A stretch of 64,000 nt of DNA, taken from Asparagopsis taxiformis (Eukaryota > Rhodophyta > Florideophyceae > Bonnemaisoniales > Bonnemaisoniaceae). Below, one piece after another: positions 39,214-49,296 of the stretch. The translations under genes were made by a program, and so were the position numbers. The number at the start of each line of letters is the position of its first letter. The stretch's first letter is position 1. The stretch is taken from positions 172,574 to 236,573 of the forward strand of contig JALQPE010001817.1 of NCBI GenBank assembly GCA_030407315.1, read 5' to 3'. The notes below the pieces were generated by a model that was given only the letters and a program-made list of their open reading frames with translations, had not been told where the DNA came from and did no database searches.

Positions 39214-40184
39214 ATGCTCAAATTGGCGCCTCTCAATTGCGCAGCTTTGGCGCTTGTGCTCTACTTGGCTCTAAACTGCAATGCCGCCCCACTCTACCAA
39301 CCGCCTGAGGACGATGCTGCTCCAACCCATTACGAGGATGCGCAAGTGCAACAACCAGATGACATCGACCTACCACTATCCGCAACTAACCCTAATGACA
39401 TGTACGATGATCCTGAACCAGACCCAAATCTTGATGCGCCCGCTGACAATGAACACGACACTCAACTGGCTGCCGAAGCCGCTAACAGACCTAGTGACGA
39501 GTATGAATCGGATAGAATGGCTGACGAGCATTCTGAAGCACAAAGCACTGACGAGCAGTCAACTAGTCTGCAGGGAGACGGCCCTGATATTAAACATCTA
39601 AGCGAAATGGTTCTGAAACTTGTCAAGCAGTACAACATCAGGTCGATTGCAGATTTCCCATGCAAGAATAATGTACAATGGTTCCCTACACTATTGGAAA
39701 AGATCGACTTTGAAATCCCCGGATTCAGTTACTACTGTGTCGACGAATCATCTAACAATCAACTTGAGTCGTACTTTGGCACCGCCGGCTCTCCACAGTT
39801 TTTGTCGTTGAAACCTGAACATGCCAAGCGTCTACCGCAAGTAGACATGGTATTCAGCTGGGGTGGGCCGCAAGAATGGGGCGTCGAGCGCTCGTGGACT
39901 TTCTTCTCGGCGTTACGCGAGGTGCGACCAAACTATATTTTGGTTACTAACAATGGTGTTGAATCAAACGTCGGCGACCAAAAGGGGGTCAATCTTCGCA
40001 AGCAACCATTCCATGTAAGTTATGGCATGTGCATCGTCGGGATGTTTTTGTTGAGTGCTAACGCGTTTGGTTTGTTTGTCTGTAGTTTGCTCGAGCTCTA
40101 CGCGTCATTTCGGATGTGGATCGTGGGGAGACGCCGATGCACTTGCTCTTGTATGAGATTGATGGCGTCCGGAAAGGCTTCTAA
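39214..40184 (+). CDS. secreted or lumenal methyltransferase-like protein, two exons
   Basis: Exons 39214-40014 and 40086-40184 (intron 71 nt, GTAAGT...TAG) give 299 residues. A signal peptide (CAALALVLYLALNCNA) is followed by about 110 acidic, Pro/Asp/Glu-rich residues. The folded part reads 'IRSIADFPCKNNVQWFPTLL', 'PGFSYYCVDESSNN', 'QVDMVFSWGGPQEWG' and 'VRPNYILVTNNG'. It resembles a class I SAM methyltransferase core of the '.DIPCGD.NW' kind, except that the nucleotide-binding Gly of PCGD is replaced (PCKN). So SAM binding is uncertain. A role in the secretory pathway, for example on polysaccharide, is a guess. The splice removes an intron-encoded run-on frame. Confidence 0.6.
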
Positions 40185-40471
40185 CAAGTGGAACGTGAAA
40201 ATATCCGCGACGCAGCGCAGCGATTGGGTGAATGGCCGCCGTGCCAGGAATTGGCAAAAAACAAGTTTTTCGTTAACACCGTTCGCAATTAAACTTGGTC
40301 GCCCCTGGACTGCTCTGTCAATGTCGATTTGCAAAATATTAGTCTTTATCCGTACGCAAAAATTTTTCCCTCACTACTCCCTCATCTCACCTCATCTCCC
40401 TGTTACATGCCAACACAAAACCGATTGCAGTCCCAAACCATCCTCGCTTGCATCACATTCGTCAAGCAGAC

Positions 40472-41671
40472 ATGGCGTCCTCCATCTATGTAGAGCATCT
40501 ATCCAAGCGAGAATTGAAGGCGCTCACCGAATACAAGTACATGGGCGAGGATCGCTCTATCACGTACAAGTATGTTATGGGTCCACTCTACAACCGTCTC
40601 GTGTGTTTCCTTCCGCTGTGGCTCGCCCCAAACGCAGTCACCTTCATCGGCTTCCTACTCGCAGTCAGTGGTCATGCACTGCTCATGTACCACATACCCT
40701 ATTTTGATTCGCAGGCGCCCGGCTGGGTCTACATATATTCCGGTACTGCTCTATTTATCTATATGGTGCTCGACAACCTCGACGGTAAACAAGCTCGTCG
40801 AACCCAATCCTCCTCCCCGCTTGGCCACCTCTTTGATCACGGCTGCGATGCAATCAACGTTACCCTGTCTGGCATGAGCTGCTTGGCTGCCGTTCAGCTT
40901 GGACCAAATTGGATGTCAATGACGCTGCTCTACTTGCTCGGTCAGATCAGCGTTTTCATGGCAACTCTGGAGGAATACATCACTGGCGCCATGATTCTCC
41001 GCGAAGTTAATGGTCCCAACGAGGGGATTATCGCGCTCTGCATGTTTCAAATCGTCAGTGGCTTACTAGGACCCGCTATTTGGACAACTCCAGTCACTAT
41101 ACCCTTCATGGGAGGACTCACTACAACTCTCAATCATTTTGCCTACTACGCTGCCTTATTCCCGACACTCAATGCTGTCGTGTTCAACGCCTTCGGAATC
41201 ATCAAGCATCACCGAGCGGCTGGATTAGCGCTCGGTCAAGCTGTGAAACTACTTTTCCAACAGTCGCTCAGCATTATCACCTTTGGACTCTGTTTCAACG
41301 GCTGGGCGCTTTTATCTCCGCAACACTTCCGCGCGCAGCTTGTGCCTATCCTTTGGCTTTCAGGCTCCGTGCTATTCGATCTCATCTCGCGAATGATTCT
41401 AGCTCATCTCGCACGTGCAAAGTACCCCATCTTCCCCCAACTGTTCTACGCCTTGTTGTTTTGTACGGCCAATTCAATTGCACACGCCCAATGGAATAGA
41501 GCTCTTGTAGACCCAACGATATGTACCAGTCTAACGCTGGGAATTACGGTGGTTTACAACGGTTGGCGCATTTGGTGTCTAATCGCGCAGCTGTGCGACT
41601 ACTTGAATGTTAGATGCTTTTCATTGCGAAAGTTGAGAGAATTTGACAGCAACACAGACAAGATGAGCTGA
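40472..41671 (+). CDS. EPT1: ethanolaminephosphotransferase (CDP-alcohol phosphotransferase)
   Basis: Single exon of 399 residues from the ATG at 40472. The active site 'DNLDGKQARRTQSSSPLGHL' then FDHGCDA is the CDP-alcohol phosphotransferase signature DGxxARx8Gx3Dx3D. About eight membrane helices follow, with the family N-terminus 'LSKRELKALTEYKY' and 'NRLVCFLPLWLAPNAVTFIG'. It makes phosphatidylethanolamine (or phosphatidylcholine) from CDP-alcohol and diacylglycerol in the ER or Golgi; the exact head group cannot be read. AATAAA lies at 41704. It is the last intact host gene before the repeat region. Confidence 0.94.
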   Translation: MASSIYVEHLSKRELKALTEYKYMGEDRSITYKYVMGPLYNRLVCFLPLWLAPNAVTFIGFLLAVSGHALLMYHIPYFDSQAPGWVYIYSGTALFIYMVLDNLDGKQARRTQSSSPLGHLFDHGCDAINVTLSGMSCLAAVQLGPNWMSMTLLYLLGQISVFMATLEEYITGAMILREVNGPNEGIIALCMFQIVSGLLGPAIWTTPVTIPFMGGLTTTLNHFAYYAALFPTLNAVVFNAFGIIKHHRAAGLALGQAVKLLFQQSLSIITFGLCFNGWALLSPQHFRAQLVPILWLSGSVLFDLISRMILAHLARAKYPIFPQLFYALLFCTANSIAHAQWNRALVDPTICTSLTLGITVVYNGWRIWCLIAQLCDYLNVRCFSLRKLREFDSNTDKMS

Positions 41672-43218
41672 GTCGGCAAAATTTTCAAAATAGCTGTCAG
41701 AAAAATAAAAGTTGATTTTTCATGAGCAAAGTGTCAAGTTCATATAACTGATTTGTGACACCACGAGAATAGCTTACACTATCTACAGTAGACGCAGTTT
41801 ATAAACATCGCTGGGGCAGAAGGGATAGCGCAAAAACTGGATCAGTGGTGCACTGAAGTGGTAGTGTGTGACGGTGATACACCGGGTGTCAACGGACACT
41901 TAGTGTGTGAGGTGAATGACCAACGGTCGAGAAGGAAATGAAGGGGAGCTGATACAGCGTGAATGGTGGTCCACCGAGCAGGCGAGGGTACCTGGTAGGG
42001 GGAAAAGGGTGAGTGGGCACGTGCACCACTGGTGGCACGTGCAGGGGAGAGACCCTGAAAGGGTAGAGGAGAAGCTGGTACAGCGAGACGGCGATGACGG
42101 AGGCGCTGATACAGCGGCAAGAGTAAGGCCTGACTTGTGCCACGCACTATAGCCACTGGCGTAGTAGGCAAGAAGTACTGCGATCCGCAGGATGGGAGCG
42201 AAGCAACACGATCAGGTCTGGCGGTACACCAAGAAGCCGAAGAATCCTGATAGAGGGGCACGCGCGCCACAGGCTGCGCGTGGTAAGGGATAATGCTGAT
42301 ACAGCGGGTGGAGTGCCAAGGGCAAACGCTGGATCAGCGACGAACGGGTACCGGAAGGGTGCCAAGTACTATAGCCAAGGGAGGAGCAGACTGACTCAGA
42401 CGGCGAAACGCACCTTGGGAGCAAAATGACAACCGAACTTCCGGTAACTTTACAATCGAAGAACTGGGCGATCCGCCGTCGAATAAATACTATGTTACAG
42501 AACGGTGGTCAGCCCTAAGTGAACTTCTACGGTTGTCAGTGGATAGGCTAAATACTGGTACAGTAGGGCGGTCGGAAAAACCCTAAGTGGCCGGGGCGAC
42601 CGGTGTGGTAAACCCACTGTTAGTGTAGTGTACAACAGTTAGTGCTGGTGTAAAACTTCAGTGTACCACTGAGTCCAAGTGTACTGCGTTCAGTGATTCA
42701 CTGTGGGCGGGTAAAGAATCCAAAATTTGGTGGGAATTAAAGTTTCAAAAATATATGCAAAATATTTGGTGTTTCACCGTACAAGGCGGTTCGCCACGTG
42801 GCATTGCACCACACCATTAACACAATTGAATATGCTGTAATTCAATTCATTATTTTTCTTCCACTATACCACAAAATGAGGAAAGTCAACAATGAAGGCG
42901 AAATCAATGGAAAGGCTCAATAAATGTACGAAAACATAAATAGAAAGCTGTCAATTACCAGAAGGGGAAAAGACATCTATTCCCAAATTTTCTGCCATGT
43001 TTGGTCATGAGCACTTTTTGGTTTTTCAATAAGGTTTTCTACGGGAGCTCTTGTACTCCTGGGAAAATATGAAGCTACTAAATTGGTGCAGTGTGGCACG
43101 TAATCTAGGAGATGTCAGATTTTAACAAATCGTGTAGGGTATTCTATAATATTCCAGACATTTACGGAAAAATAATTTTATAAGTGCGTGACTCGCAACA
43201 GGGTGGCGCCCGCGGCGT
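41672..43218. repeat. non-coding repeat-like sequence with recurring CTGRTACAGCG motif
   Basis: No gene recognised; the long minus-strand frames (41842-42424) look compositional. A short motif close to CTGATACAGCG or CTGGTACAGCG recurs at 41949, 42075, 42106 and 42296, with variants at 41837, 42329 and 42555. A near-palindrome with GCACGTGC arms lies at 42017-42042. From 42720 to 43200 the sequence is A/T-rich with nothing further seen. Confidence 0.4.
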
Positions 43219-43424
43219 GCAGCGCACTAGAACTGCAACGGAAAAGGGGATCCGACTGTTTGATTAAAACAAAGCATTGCGAGGGTCGTGACCGATGTTG
43301 ACGCAATGCGATTTCTGCACAGTGCTCTGAATGTCAAAGTGAAGAGATTCAATCAAGTGCGGGTAAACAGCGGGAGTAACTATCACTCTCTCAAGGTAGC
43401 GAAGTGTCTTGTCATCTAATTAGT
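43219..43424 (+). pseudogene. 28S (LSU) rRNA fragment 1, degenerate
   Basis: About 205 bases match the universally conserved LSU rRNA core: 'gatccgactgtttgattaaa', 'agtgctctgaatgtcaaagt' and 'cggg(t)aaacagcgggagta' up to 'tcatctaattagt'. Substitutions occur at positions nearly invariant in functional rRNA, for example actatCactctctCaagg for ACTATGACTCTCTTAAGG. So this is a pseudogene piece. Its continuation in LSU order lies at about 58700, 15 kb away on the same strand. Confidence 0.9.
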
Positions 43425-43462
43425 CCACGTGGCGCGGCGGCTGCAGGCCGCCCGCGCCACAT
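43425..43462. repeat. GC-rich inverted repeat at the edge of the rRNA fragment
   Basis: Arms ccacgtggcgcggcggc and gccgcccgcgccacatgg around a short tgca-containing centre form a near-perfect hairpin starting exactly where rRNA similarity ends. Confidence 0.6.
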
Positions 43463-44214
43463 GGAGCCAAAAAGACTCCGAATTTGATTTCAGTTGGCGC
43501 CACTTTTCCAAAAGGGAGCAACAGACACCAATCCTACTACAAGTGTCCAACTACAGCATTCGAAGTAGGGTAGAATACTGCTAAGCTATCAGTAAAACTT
43601 ACCACTTGAAATTTGCAAATTTGCAAAAATTAAAAACTCTAAATTTGCAGGACACCTGTCGTTGTGAACTTACCAGTTCACCTTGTTGACCTTTTCCTTT
43701 TTTTGCCTTGACGAACGGAAACGAAATTCGCAACACCGCCACGTCTGCGGTGCATCCTGCCCGCTGGGCGGTGAAGGAGACAGAGGGGCTATGCTGCCCC
43801 TCCGTTGCACACTTTGTATCTATTATTCTTGTTATTTGCTCAGGTGGGCATCCTTTGCAGTACCCAGCAGAGGGTTCGTTTCAATGCAATCGCAGTATGC
43901 AAAAAACCATCAACTTACAAGGTACCTGCGAAAGTGACTGTTACTGGCAATAATGTGTTGCGGTTGGCATGTTCCAAACTCGCCCGAGTTCTCTAATAAA
44001 GTTCATCAGACGAGTGACGGTGTTGTTGTCGGTAGTCGGCCTGCAGCAGCGATGAAGGTGACGCTCCAGTGGTTGGCATTACTGAAATACTTGTGCGTGC
44101 ATCGCTTGCGGAATGTAAGTGCTGTTCTACGTTTCCTCCCGGTGCACAGGTTCCGTCTGTCGTTTTCGAGAGTTCGATCGAAACAGTTTGCGCTGGTTGG
44201 GGCATAATTTGGAA
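43463..44214. other. spacer upstream of the retrotransposon; open frames of unclear status
   Basis: No recognised family. A plus frame 43805-43996 contains a Cys-bearing stretch. From about 44030 to 44214 an open plus frame continues, past the retrotransposon target site, into 55914-55980 when the empty site is considered. The minus strand is also open across the same junction. These could be remnants of a gene struck by the element, or chance. Confidence 0.3.
44210..44214. repeat. target-site duplication TGGAA (left)
   Basis: The five bases before the 5' LTR equal the five bases after the 3' LTR (55909-55913). Confidence 0.95.
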
Positions 44215-44878
44215 TGTAGTATACGTGGCAATTCCGAAATTGCAAATATTTACGTTTTTCCGCGGAATTCGAATCTCGGCGGACACGACCGGCGACAGCA
44301 ATGCACGAACATTGCTGGCGCATGCGCGCGCGCAACCGGCACACGTGTGCAACGAACGTACTGGCAACGGCCAACGGACCAACGGGTCCCTACGTGTGAC
44401 CCACAAGGTCCTTTCCCATTCGGGGACGTTACGAACAGTGTTTACACTGTAAAGCGATGCCATCGTGGCCATATAGGTATTGGCATCGTGCCGGGAGGGA
44501 AAGGGGACAAGACAACGATCGAGCAACGGCTCTAGTCTACGACTGACTTCTACGTTTACGTTTACGTTTGGCCTAACGAGGCTTCGTCTCCGTCGAGCTG
44601 CGTACTCCCTACCCATCGCCGCACGTAAGGCTGATTGCGTGTAGTGCCTCCGGGCTTGGTCGAGAGCGCCTCCGGTGACGTACCACCTCGTGTGCTAACG
44701 TAATCCTCGCGTGGATTGTTGCGTCGTGACGCTCGTGTCTACTCGCTAACCACTCTACCTTCTACCGTTCTAACAATACAGTCAAACACCAGCGGGTGGA
44801 CTGCTCGTTTCGTTTCGTAAGGACAGCGTGTCCACTGGCTCGTACCAGCTACTACGTCTAACGAACTATCGTTCCACA
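44215..44878 (+). repeat. 5' long terminal repeat (664 bp)
   Basis: Begins TGTAGTATACGTGG and ends TTCCACA; I saw no difference from the 3' copy at 55245. It contains a short acgttt tandem run near 44551. Confidence 0.96.
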
Positions 44879-44879
44879 C

Positions 44880-44896
44880 TGGTCTCTCGACCTAGA
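44880..44896 (+). promoter_or_regulatory. putative tRNA primer-binding site
   Basis: tggtctctcgacctag starts one base after the LTR with the TGG expected of a sequence complementary to a tRNA CCA end. The tRNA was not identified. Confidence 0.5.
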
Positions 44897-44898
44897 AG

Positions 44899-47388
44899 TT
44901 GCTACGAGCATTACGACAACCAACGAGGTTGAGCTCTTTCACGTTAACGAAAAGCTACGTGCTACGCTACAGACGACGGTCTATGAATTACGCTGTGTCG
45001 AATTCCAGCGCGTCGCCCAGGCAACCGTTGCCAACGTCAGCGGACGCCGAAGCCGACGTGGCCTTGTCAGCAGAAGCGATCTTCGCGACTGATCGATCTA
45101 TCCCGCCGGATATCGAGGCGATCGGCCAGCTACCACGTACGGTAAGCCCGTTTGAGTCCGTGAGTATGGACCCCGCAACGCGCGGTCAGCTCAACGAAGG
45201 GAACGTGACTCCCACGGCACTACGCGTAGTGTACGAAGACCTTAGAGGTCACATCGAAAGGGCGAGCGACGCGGCCGTCGACGAAGCCGTAAGGCAGAGA
45301 CTCGGAGTCTCGGAGCGCGAAGCTCGTGCGTTACGTGAACGCTCAGCGACCCTCGAACGGGAAAACGAAGACTTACGAAACCGCCTCTCCGCCGTGGAGG
45401 GAAGACTCGACTCGTTTGTCGTAGTATTCAACGAAATCGTCGCCGGACGTTCCGCTCCGCCGAGCGGAAGCGATCCGAATTACGAACAAGGCTCGCGCGC
45501 CTATAACTCGCAATCCTCCCCGGCCGTTCCGGGAGGATACCCACCAACACCCGGTCCGACGACCCCGACAACGTACGGAAGGGGGGCGACAGTGCAACGA
45601 GCCATCGCCAACCCCAACGAGACGCCACGAAGGCAATTACGTTTTAACGATACGCCAGACCACGCGCGGTCGGCGGACGCAGCACGAGCTGCGCAATTCG
45701 ATACGAGAGCTCCCCCGCCACGTGAGACGTACATTCCGTGGCTGGGTACGTTCGGCACGACGGACACGCGAGTCCACGAAAACGAACGTGCCGACGCGGT
45801 ACGCTTACCAGGGAACGCCCTCGGACCCGTTTGCCACGCGTTGGCAGAGCACACGACAATGCTCGACGCATTTGCGAACGTGGTATCGTACCGCATGTAC
45901 CGACTTAACGATGTACGTGAACATCTCTACGTGAACGAGAGTCAAAGCGTACATAAGCTCAAACGTGAGCTGGAGGGGCTTTTCCCTACGTTAAAGCCGT
46001 TCTCCGGCCGGAATCCGATTACGTTACTCGGATTCCTCGCCCAAATACGTGATGGGTTCAGCACACTCGGAGTGTGCGAGGGAGTGGCAGTACGTGCGCT
46101 GCACTTCTTCCTCGACGGGGACGCCCGACGGTTCTACGATTCCCAGTGTACGACTGGCGTGATCACGACTGATCCGACGAAGAGGTTCTCGTGGCCTCAC
46201 GTAATCAACGCGTTGATCAAACGATACCTGCAAGACGACGTGCTGCAGGAGGCCTACGAAAAGGTCACGATGATCACGCAGAGTCCTAACGAGGACGAGA
46301 ATCAGTACGCTGATAGACTCGACACCGCCACGCGGGCGTGTAACTACGTGTTTACGGATCGACTCCTCGTTCACCACTACGTGCGTGGTTTGCTGCCCTC
46401 GACGCGGGCAGCCGTGACGGAACGACTCCGGTCACTCCCCGAACGAGAGAGGAACGACCTCACCGTTGTGAGACGATTGGCGACGGCCGAAGGAACGACC
46501 TTCCGTGCACGTACGGCAGCTGTCGCGTCAGCCGCGAAACCGAAAGTGCGGTTTCCGGTGAAGCCTACGTTGGCTATTTCCGACCACGAGTCGAGGAAGT
46601 TCGCGGACTACGATGAGTCCGCGTACTTACGTAACGAACGGGCTAGCGAGCCCAGTTACCACGATGGTAACCCGAACATCCCCGCGAGGGACGACGACGA
46701 CGTGTCGCTCGCTGCGGTTCACGTTGCCGAGAATTTGGAGGCGATCCTCTTCACGAACGGGCCGCCGCCCAACGATACGAAAACGGCAAACGAAAAGCCG
46801 GACGAGCTCGAAGCTCGATTGAACCGTCCATGCGAGGACGTGCCGAAGCTCACGAGCGAGCAGACGCAATTGGCGCACTCCGTAATCCCGAATGATTACT
46901 GGACGCTGTCGTGTTGGTCATGCCGCGAAGATGGCCACTCGACGTTTACGTGTCCGCGTCTGACGCCAGATCAACGGATCTTTTTCGCGTACAAGTACTA
47001 CCTCTTCCACGTGAAGAGCAACCCACGTCAGGCTGAGTACTTCCGCCAACGAATGGCCAAGCGTCACCAGGAACGACCTGATGAGCGAGGGAACGTGACC
47101 CCGCGGAGGTACGGCACGCCGCCTACGATACTCCGAAACCCCAATCGTGACGGGGGAAGGCCCTTCGACAGGCGCCGCGGCGACTTTCGTAATGACCGAC
47201 GTGACCCCCGCCCGTGGGCGAACGAACGAAATGGCCGGCGTAATGGCCGCAGCGGACTCTACGTGACGACCTCCGCTGACGAAACACCACTCGAGGTGGA
47301 AACGAGTCACGATGACGAACGAGCTTCGTGGGCTCACGACGACGACGTGTCGAACGGCCTCGCGCCGGAAAACGACCAGGCGATGTAG
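44899..47388 (+). CDS. gag: retrotransposon Gag
   Basis: Open frame of 829 codons. A disordered N-terminus and a coiled-coil stretch (about residues 125-170, 'SEREARALRERSATLEREN') precede the gag domain at about 350-530. That domain has 'LKPFSGRNPITLLGFLAQIR', 'VRALHFFLDGDARRFYDSQC', 'INALIKRYLQDDVLQEAYEK' and 'ENQYADRLDTATRAC'. A zinc knuckle, CWSCREDGHSTFTC, of CX2CX4HX4C form lies near residue 675. The tail is Arg/Asp-rich. It packages the element RNA. Confidence 0.88.
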   Translation: MLRALRQPTRLSSFTLTKSYVLRYRRRSMNYAVSNSSASPRQPLPTSADAEADVALSAEAIFATDRSIPPDIEAIGQLPRTVSPFESVSMDPATRGQLNEGNVTPTALRVVYEDLRGHIERASDAAVDEAVRQRLGVSEREARALRERSATLERENEDLRNRLSAVEGRLDSFVVVFNEIVAGRSAPPSGSDPNYEQGSRAYNSQSSPAVPGGYPPTPGPTTPTTYGRGATVQRAIANPNETPRRQLRFNDTPDHARSADAARAAQFDTRAPPPRETYIPWLGTFGTTDTRVHENERADAVRLPGNALGPVCHALAEHTTMLDAFANVVSYRMYRLNDVREHLYVNESQSVHKLKRELEGLFPTLKPFSGRNPITLLGFLAQIRDGFSTLGVCEGVAVRALHFFLDGDARRFYDSQCTTGVITTDPTKRFSWPHVINALIKRYLQDDVLQEAYEKVTMITQSPNEDENQYADRLDTATRACNYVFTDRLLVHHYVRGLLPSTRAAVTERLRSLPERERNDLTVVRRLATAEGTTFRARTAAVASAAKPKVRFPVKPTLAISDHESRKFADYDESAYLRNERASEPSYHDGNPNIPARDDDDVSLAAVHVAENLEAILFTNGPPPNDTKTANEKPDELEARLNRPCEDVPKLTSEQTQLAHSVIPNDYWTLSCWSCREDGHSTFTCPRLTPDQRIFFAYKYYLFHVKSNPRQAEYFRQRMAKRHQERPDERGNVTPRRYGTPPTILRNPNRDGGRPFDRRRGDFRNDRRDPRPWANERNGRRNGRSGLYVTTSADETPLEVETSHDDERASWAHDDDVSNGLAPENDQAM

Positions 47389-47622
47389 GTCACGAGCCAC
47401 CCACATCGCCTGAACCCTTACGTGAAAGGGGGACGACCGACGTCGATGATTGGTCCTCCGCAGGCTCACCGATGAACGAGAGTTACGTAAAGCTCACGGC
47501 CGCGAAGGCCAACTCGAGTCACATGACACCCGACGTGGGGGAAGAAACGAAGTCCGACGGGACAAACGAACCTCACACGAAGAGGAAGCCTCGCAGACGA
47601 GCGAGACGCGCTACCCGGAAGC

Positions 47623-48297
47623 ATGACGCTTCCGAGCGCGAGAAAGCCAAGCGCGGCTTATACGAAGCGTGTCGACGCAAAAGAAGCCATACGGGCCCAT
47701 ACGGTGAAGCGACGAATCGCTAGCGAAGACGTAGACCGCGCGCCGGTCAGGACCGAACCGTTGGTCCTCGACGGGCATACGTGCCTACTTGCGTCGAAGC
47801 ATTATATCGTATCCGGAACGATCGGACTAGACCTCAACGTGATGAGGGCGATTACCATCGCGATGGATACGTGCAGCGGCTACAACTTGATACGAACAAG
47901 TTTACTACCCTACGACTGGGTCGACCGCTGTCTACGTGACGAAGAGCTACCGAAGCTCGGAGACGCCAACGGGCGACGTTTGCCTATCGAAGGCGCCATC
48001 CTGCTTCGTGTCAGGCTGGGGAACTCGCTGTTCCGCGTAAAATTCTTCGTAGCCAACACGCTGGCTGTCCCCGTCATAATGGGCACGTCGTTCATGTCGA
48101 AGCATGTCGATGCTATACGCTGTCGAGCGCAAACGATCGAGCTCCACGAGGAGATACGATACCCATTATCACGGAGGGTGATACGACGACTCCATACGAG
48201 GAGGGGGAAGAGACGAATCCAAACGTGGAACACCCGAAACGCCGCGAGCGTAACGCGGCCTCGAATCGGCCAAGCCGAACGTTTTCGGTTCGCCTGA
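47623..48297 (+). CDS. retrotransposon aspartic protease region
   Basis: The frame contains a retropepsin-like core: 'VMRAITIAMDTCSGYNLIR' with the active Asp at about 47866, then 'LPKLGDANGRRLPIEGAI', 'FFVANTLAVPVIMGTSFM'. The active motif is DTCS instead of the usual DTG/DSG. It lies in a different frame from the preceding Arg/Lys-rich segment (47328-47723) and from the following one, so it is not continuous with gag or pol as it stands. The true start is not clear. Confidence 0.7.
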   Translation: MTLPSARKPSAAYTKRVDAKEAIRAHTVKRRIASEDVDRAPVRTEPLVLDGHTCLLASKHYIVSGTIGLDLNVMRAITIAMDTCSGYNLIRTSLLPYDWVDRCLRDEELPKLGDANGRRLPIEGAILLRVRLGNSLFRVKFFVANTLAVPVIMGTSFMSKHVDAIRCRAQTIELHEEIRYPLSRRVIRRLHTRRGKRRIQTWNTRNAASVTRPRIGQAERFRFA

Positions 48298-48764
48298 CGA
48301 AGTACACGCGTGTACCGGCGATGTCGCAACGGACCGTCAACGTGACAACGGATGCGACCGGACTCGTGTTCCTCGAACCGAAAGCGTCGGTGCAATTCCG
48401 GCATGGGCTTCGTATAGCCAACGGAGTGGTCGACGTAGGACCCAGAGAGACGTTCTCTATTATCGTATCTAACTTCACGAAGAAGGACCGCGAGCTGCCG
48501 AAAGGCGCGACGATTGCGTACGCGGTACGCTCCCCGTTGGGAATCGTCCCACTCAAGCGTGAGGGCGGCGAAGCCCTCGCGAAGGTTTTGAACCTACCGC
48601 TAGTCGACGCGACGACGCGGATAAATACGAACGGGTTGGGCGACGAAACGCCAGACCCGTTGGTCAACGAAAAGGGAACGACCCCGCCACGGATTGGCAG
48701 TCGACAATCGATTTGTCGCACCTCGACGACGAGGACTTACGAAAGCGCATCAACGAGATGCTAG
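48225..48764 (+). CDS. pol segment between protease and reverse transcriptase
   Basis: A frame of 179 codons with 'LTKYTRVPAMSQRTVNVTT', 'GLRIANGVVDVGPRETFSI' and 'VSNFTKKDRELPKGATIAYA', the linker often seen between protease and reverse transcriptase in gypsy elements. It overlaps both neighbours in other frames, which shows two frame changes in this part of pol. Confidence 0.6.
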   Translation: MEHPKRRERNAASNRPSRTFSVRLTKYTRVPAMSQRTVNVTTDATGLVFLEPKASVQFRHGLRIANGVVDVGPRETFSIIVSNFTKKDRELPKGATIAYAVRSPLGIVPLKREGGEALAKVLNLPLVDATTRINTNGLGDETPDPLVNEKGTTPPRIGSRQSICRTSTTRTYESASTRC

Positions 48765-48965
48765 CTACACATTCGTCAATGTGGACGAGCGGACGCCTCG
48801 GCGAAATCAATGCTACGGAGCATCGAATCGAACTCGAACCGGGCACGCGGCCCATACGTTCAATGCCCTATCGTCAGGGTCCGGCTTTACGTACGATAGC
48901 CGAGGAGCAGATCACGAAGATGCTCAACGAAGGGGTTATCGAACCCGCGTCCAGCGAATGGGCGT

Positions 48966-49296
48966 TGTAGTATAGTGAACGTCACAACAGGGAATACTAT
49001 AAGCCTGTATCACCCTTACAGTGCAGGCTGGCCATGTAAGCTCTCTAGCATTGCTGTAATTGGACTTTTAGAGATAATTTGAAACTTTTAGCCTTTTCTC
49101 GCGGCGCCGAACTATTTCGGAATTTTACTGAATAAAGGTGTGGAACACGGGCGCGGAGCGAGAGGGGAGCGTTAGCTCCGGCGGCTCTGCGCCGGTGACC
49201 TTCCCGGTTCTAGTGTCTAACCTAACTACCCACTAGCTCTACCAACCTCTTGTCTGACGTTACGTTTGCGTCGGCATTGCTACTTACGAGACGACA
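48966..49296. mobile_element. nested solo LTR (331 bp) inside reverse transcriptase
   Basis: Starts TGTAGTATAG, ends ...GACGACA, and is flanked by the 5 bp duplication GGCGT (48961-48965 and 49297-49301). It interrupts the conserved region just before the VPKKDGS motif. Its start resembles the host element's LTR (TGTAGTATA), but the rest differs and it is half as long. It thus comes from a related but distinct LTR family. An AATAAA-like signal lies near 49131. Confidence 0.92.

Noticed and set aside
41842..42424. Minus-strand genes suggested by overlapping 70-142 codon frames
   Set aside because: Several frames are open at once with low-complexity peptides and no domain; they are compositional.
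43219..43424. A functional rRNA gene
   Set aside because: Only a fragment is present and near-invariant positions are mutated.
43993..44616. Long minus-strand frames in both LTRs (also 55116-55646)
   Set aside because: The same frame appears in both LTR copies and reads out into unrelated flanks, so it reflects LTR composition, not a gene.
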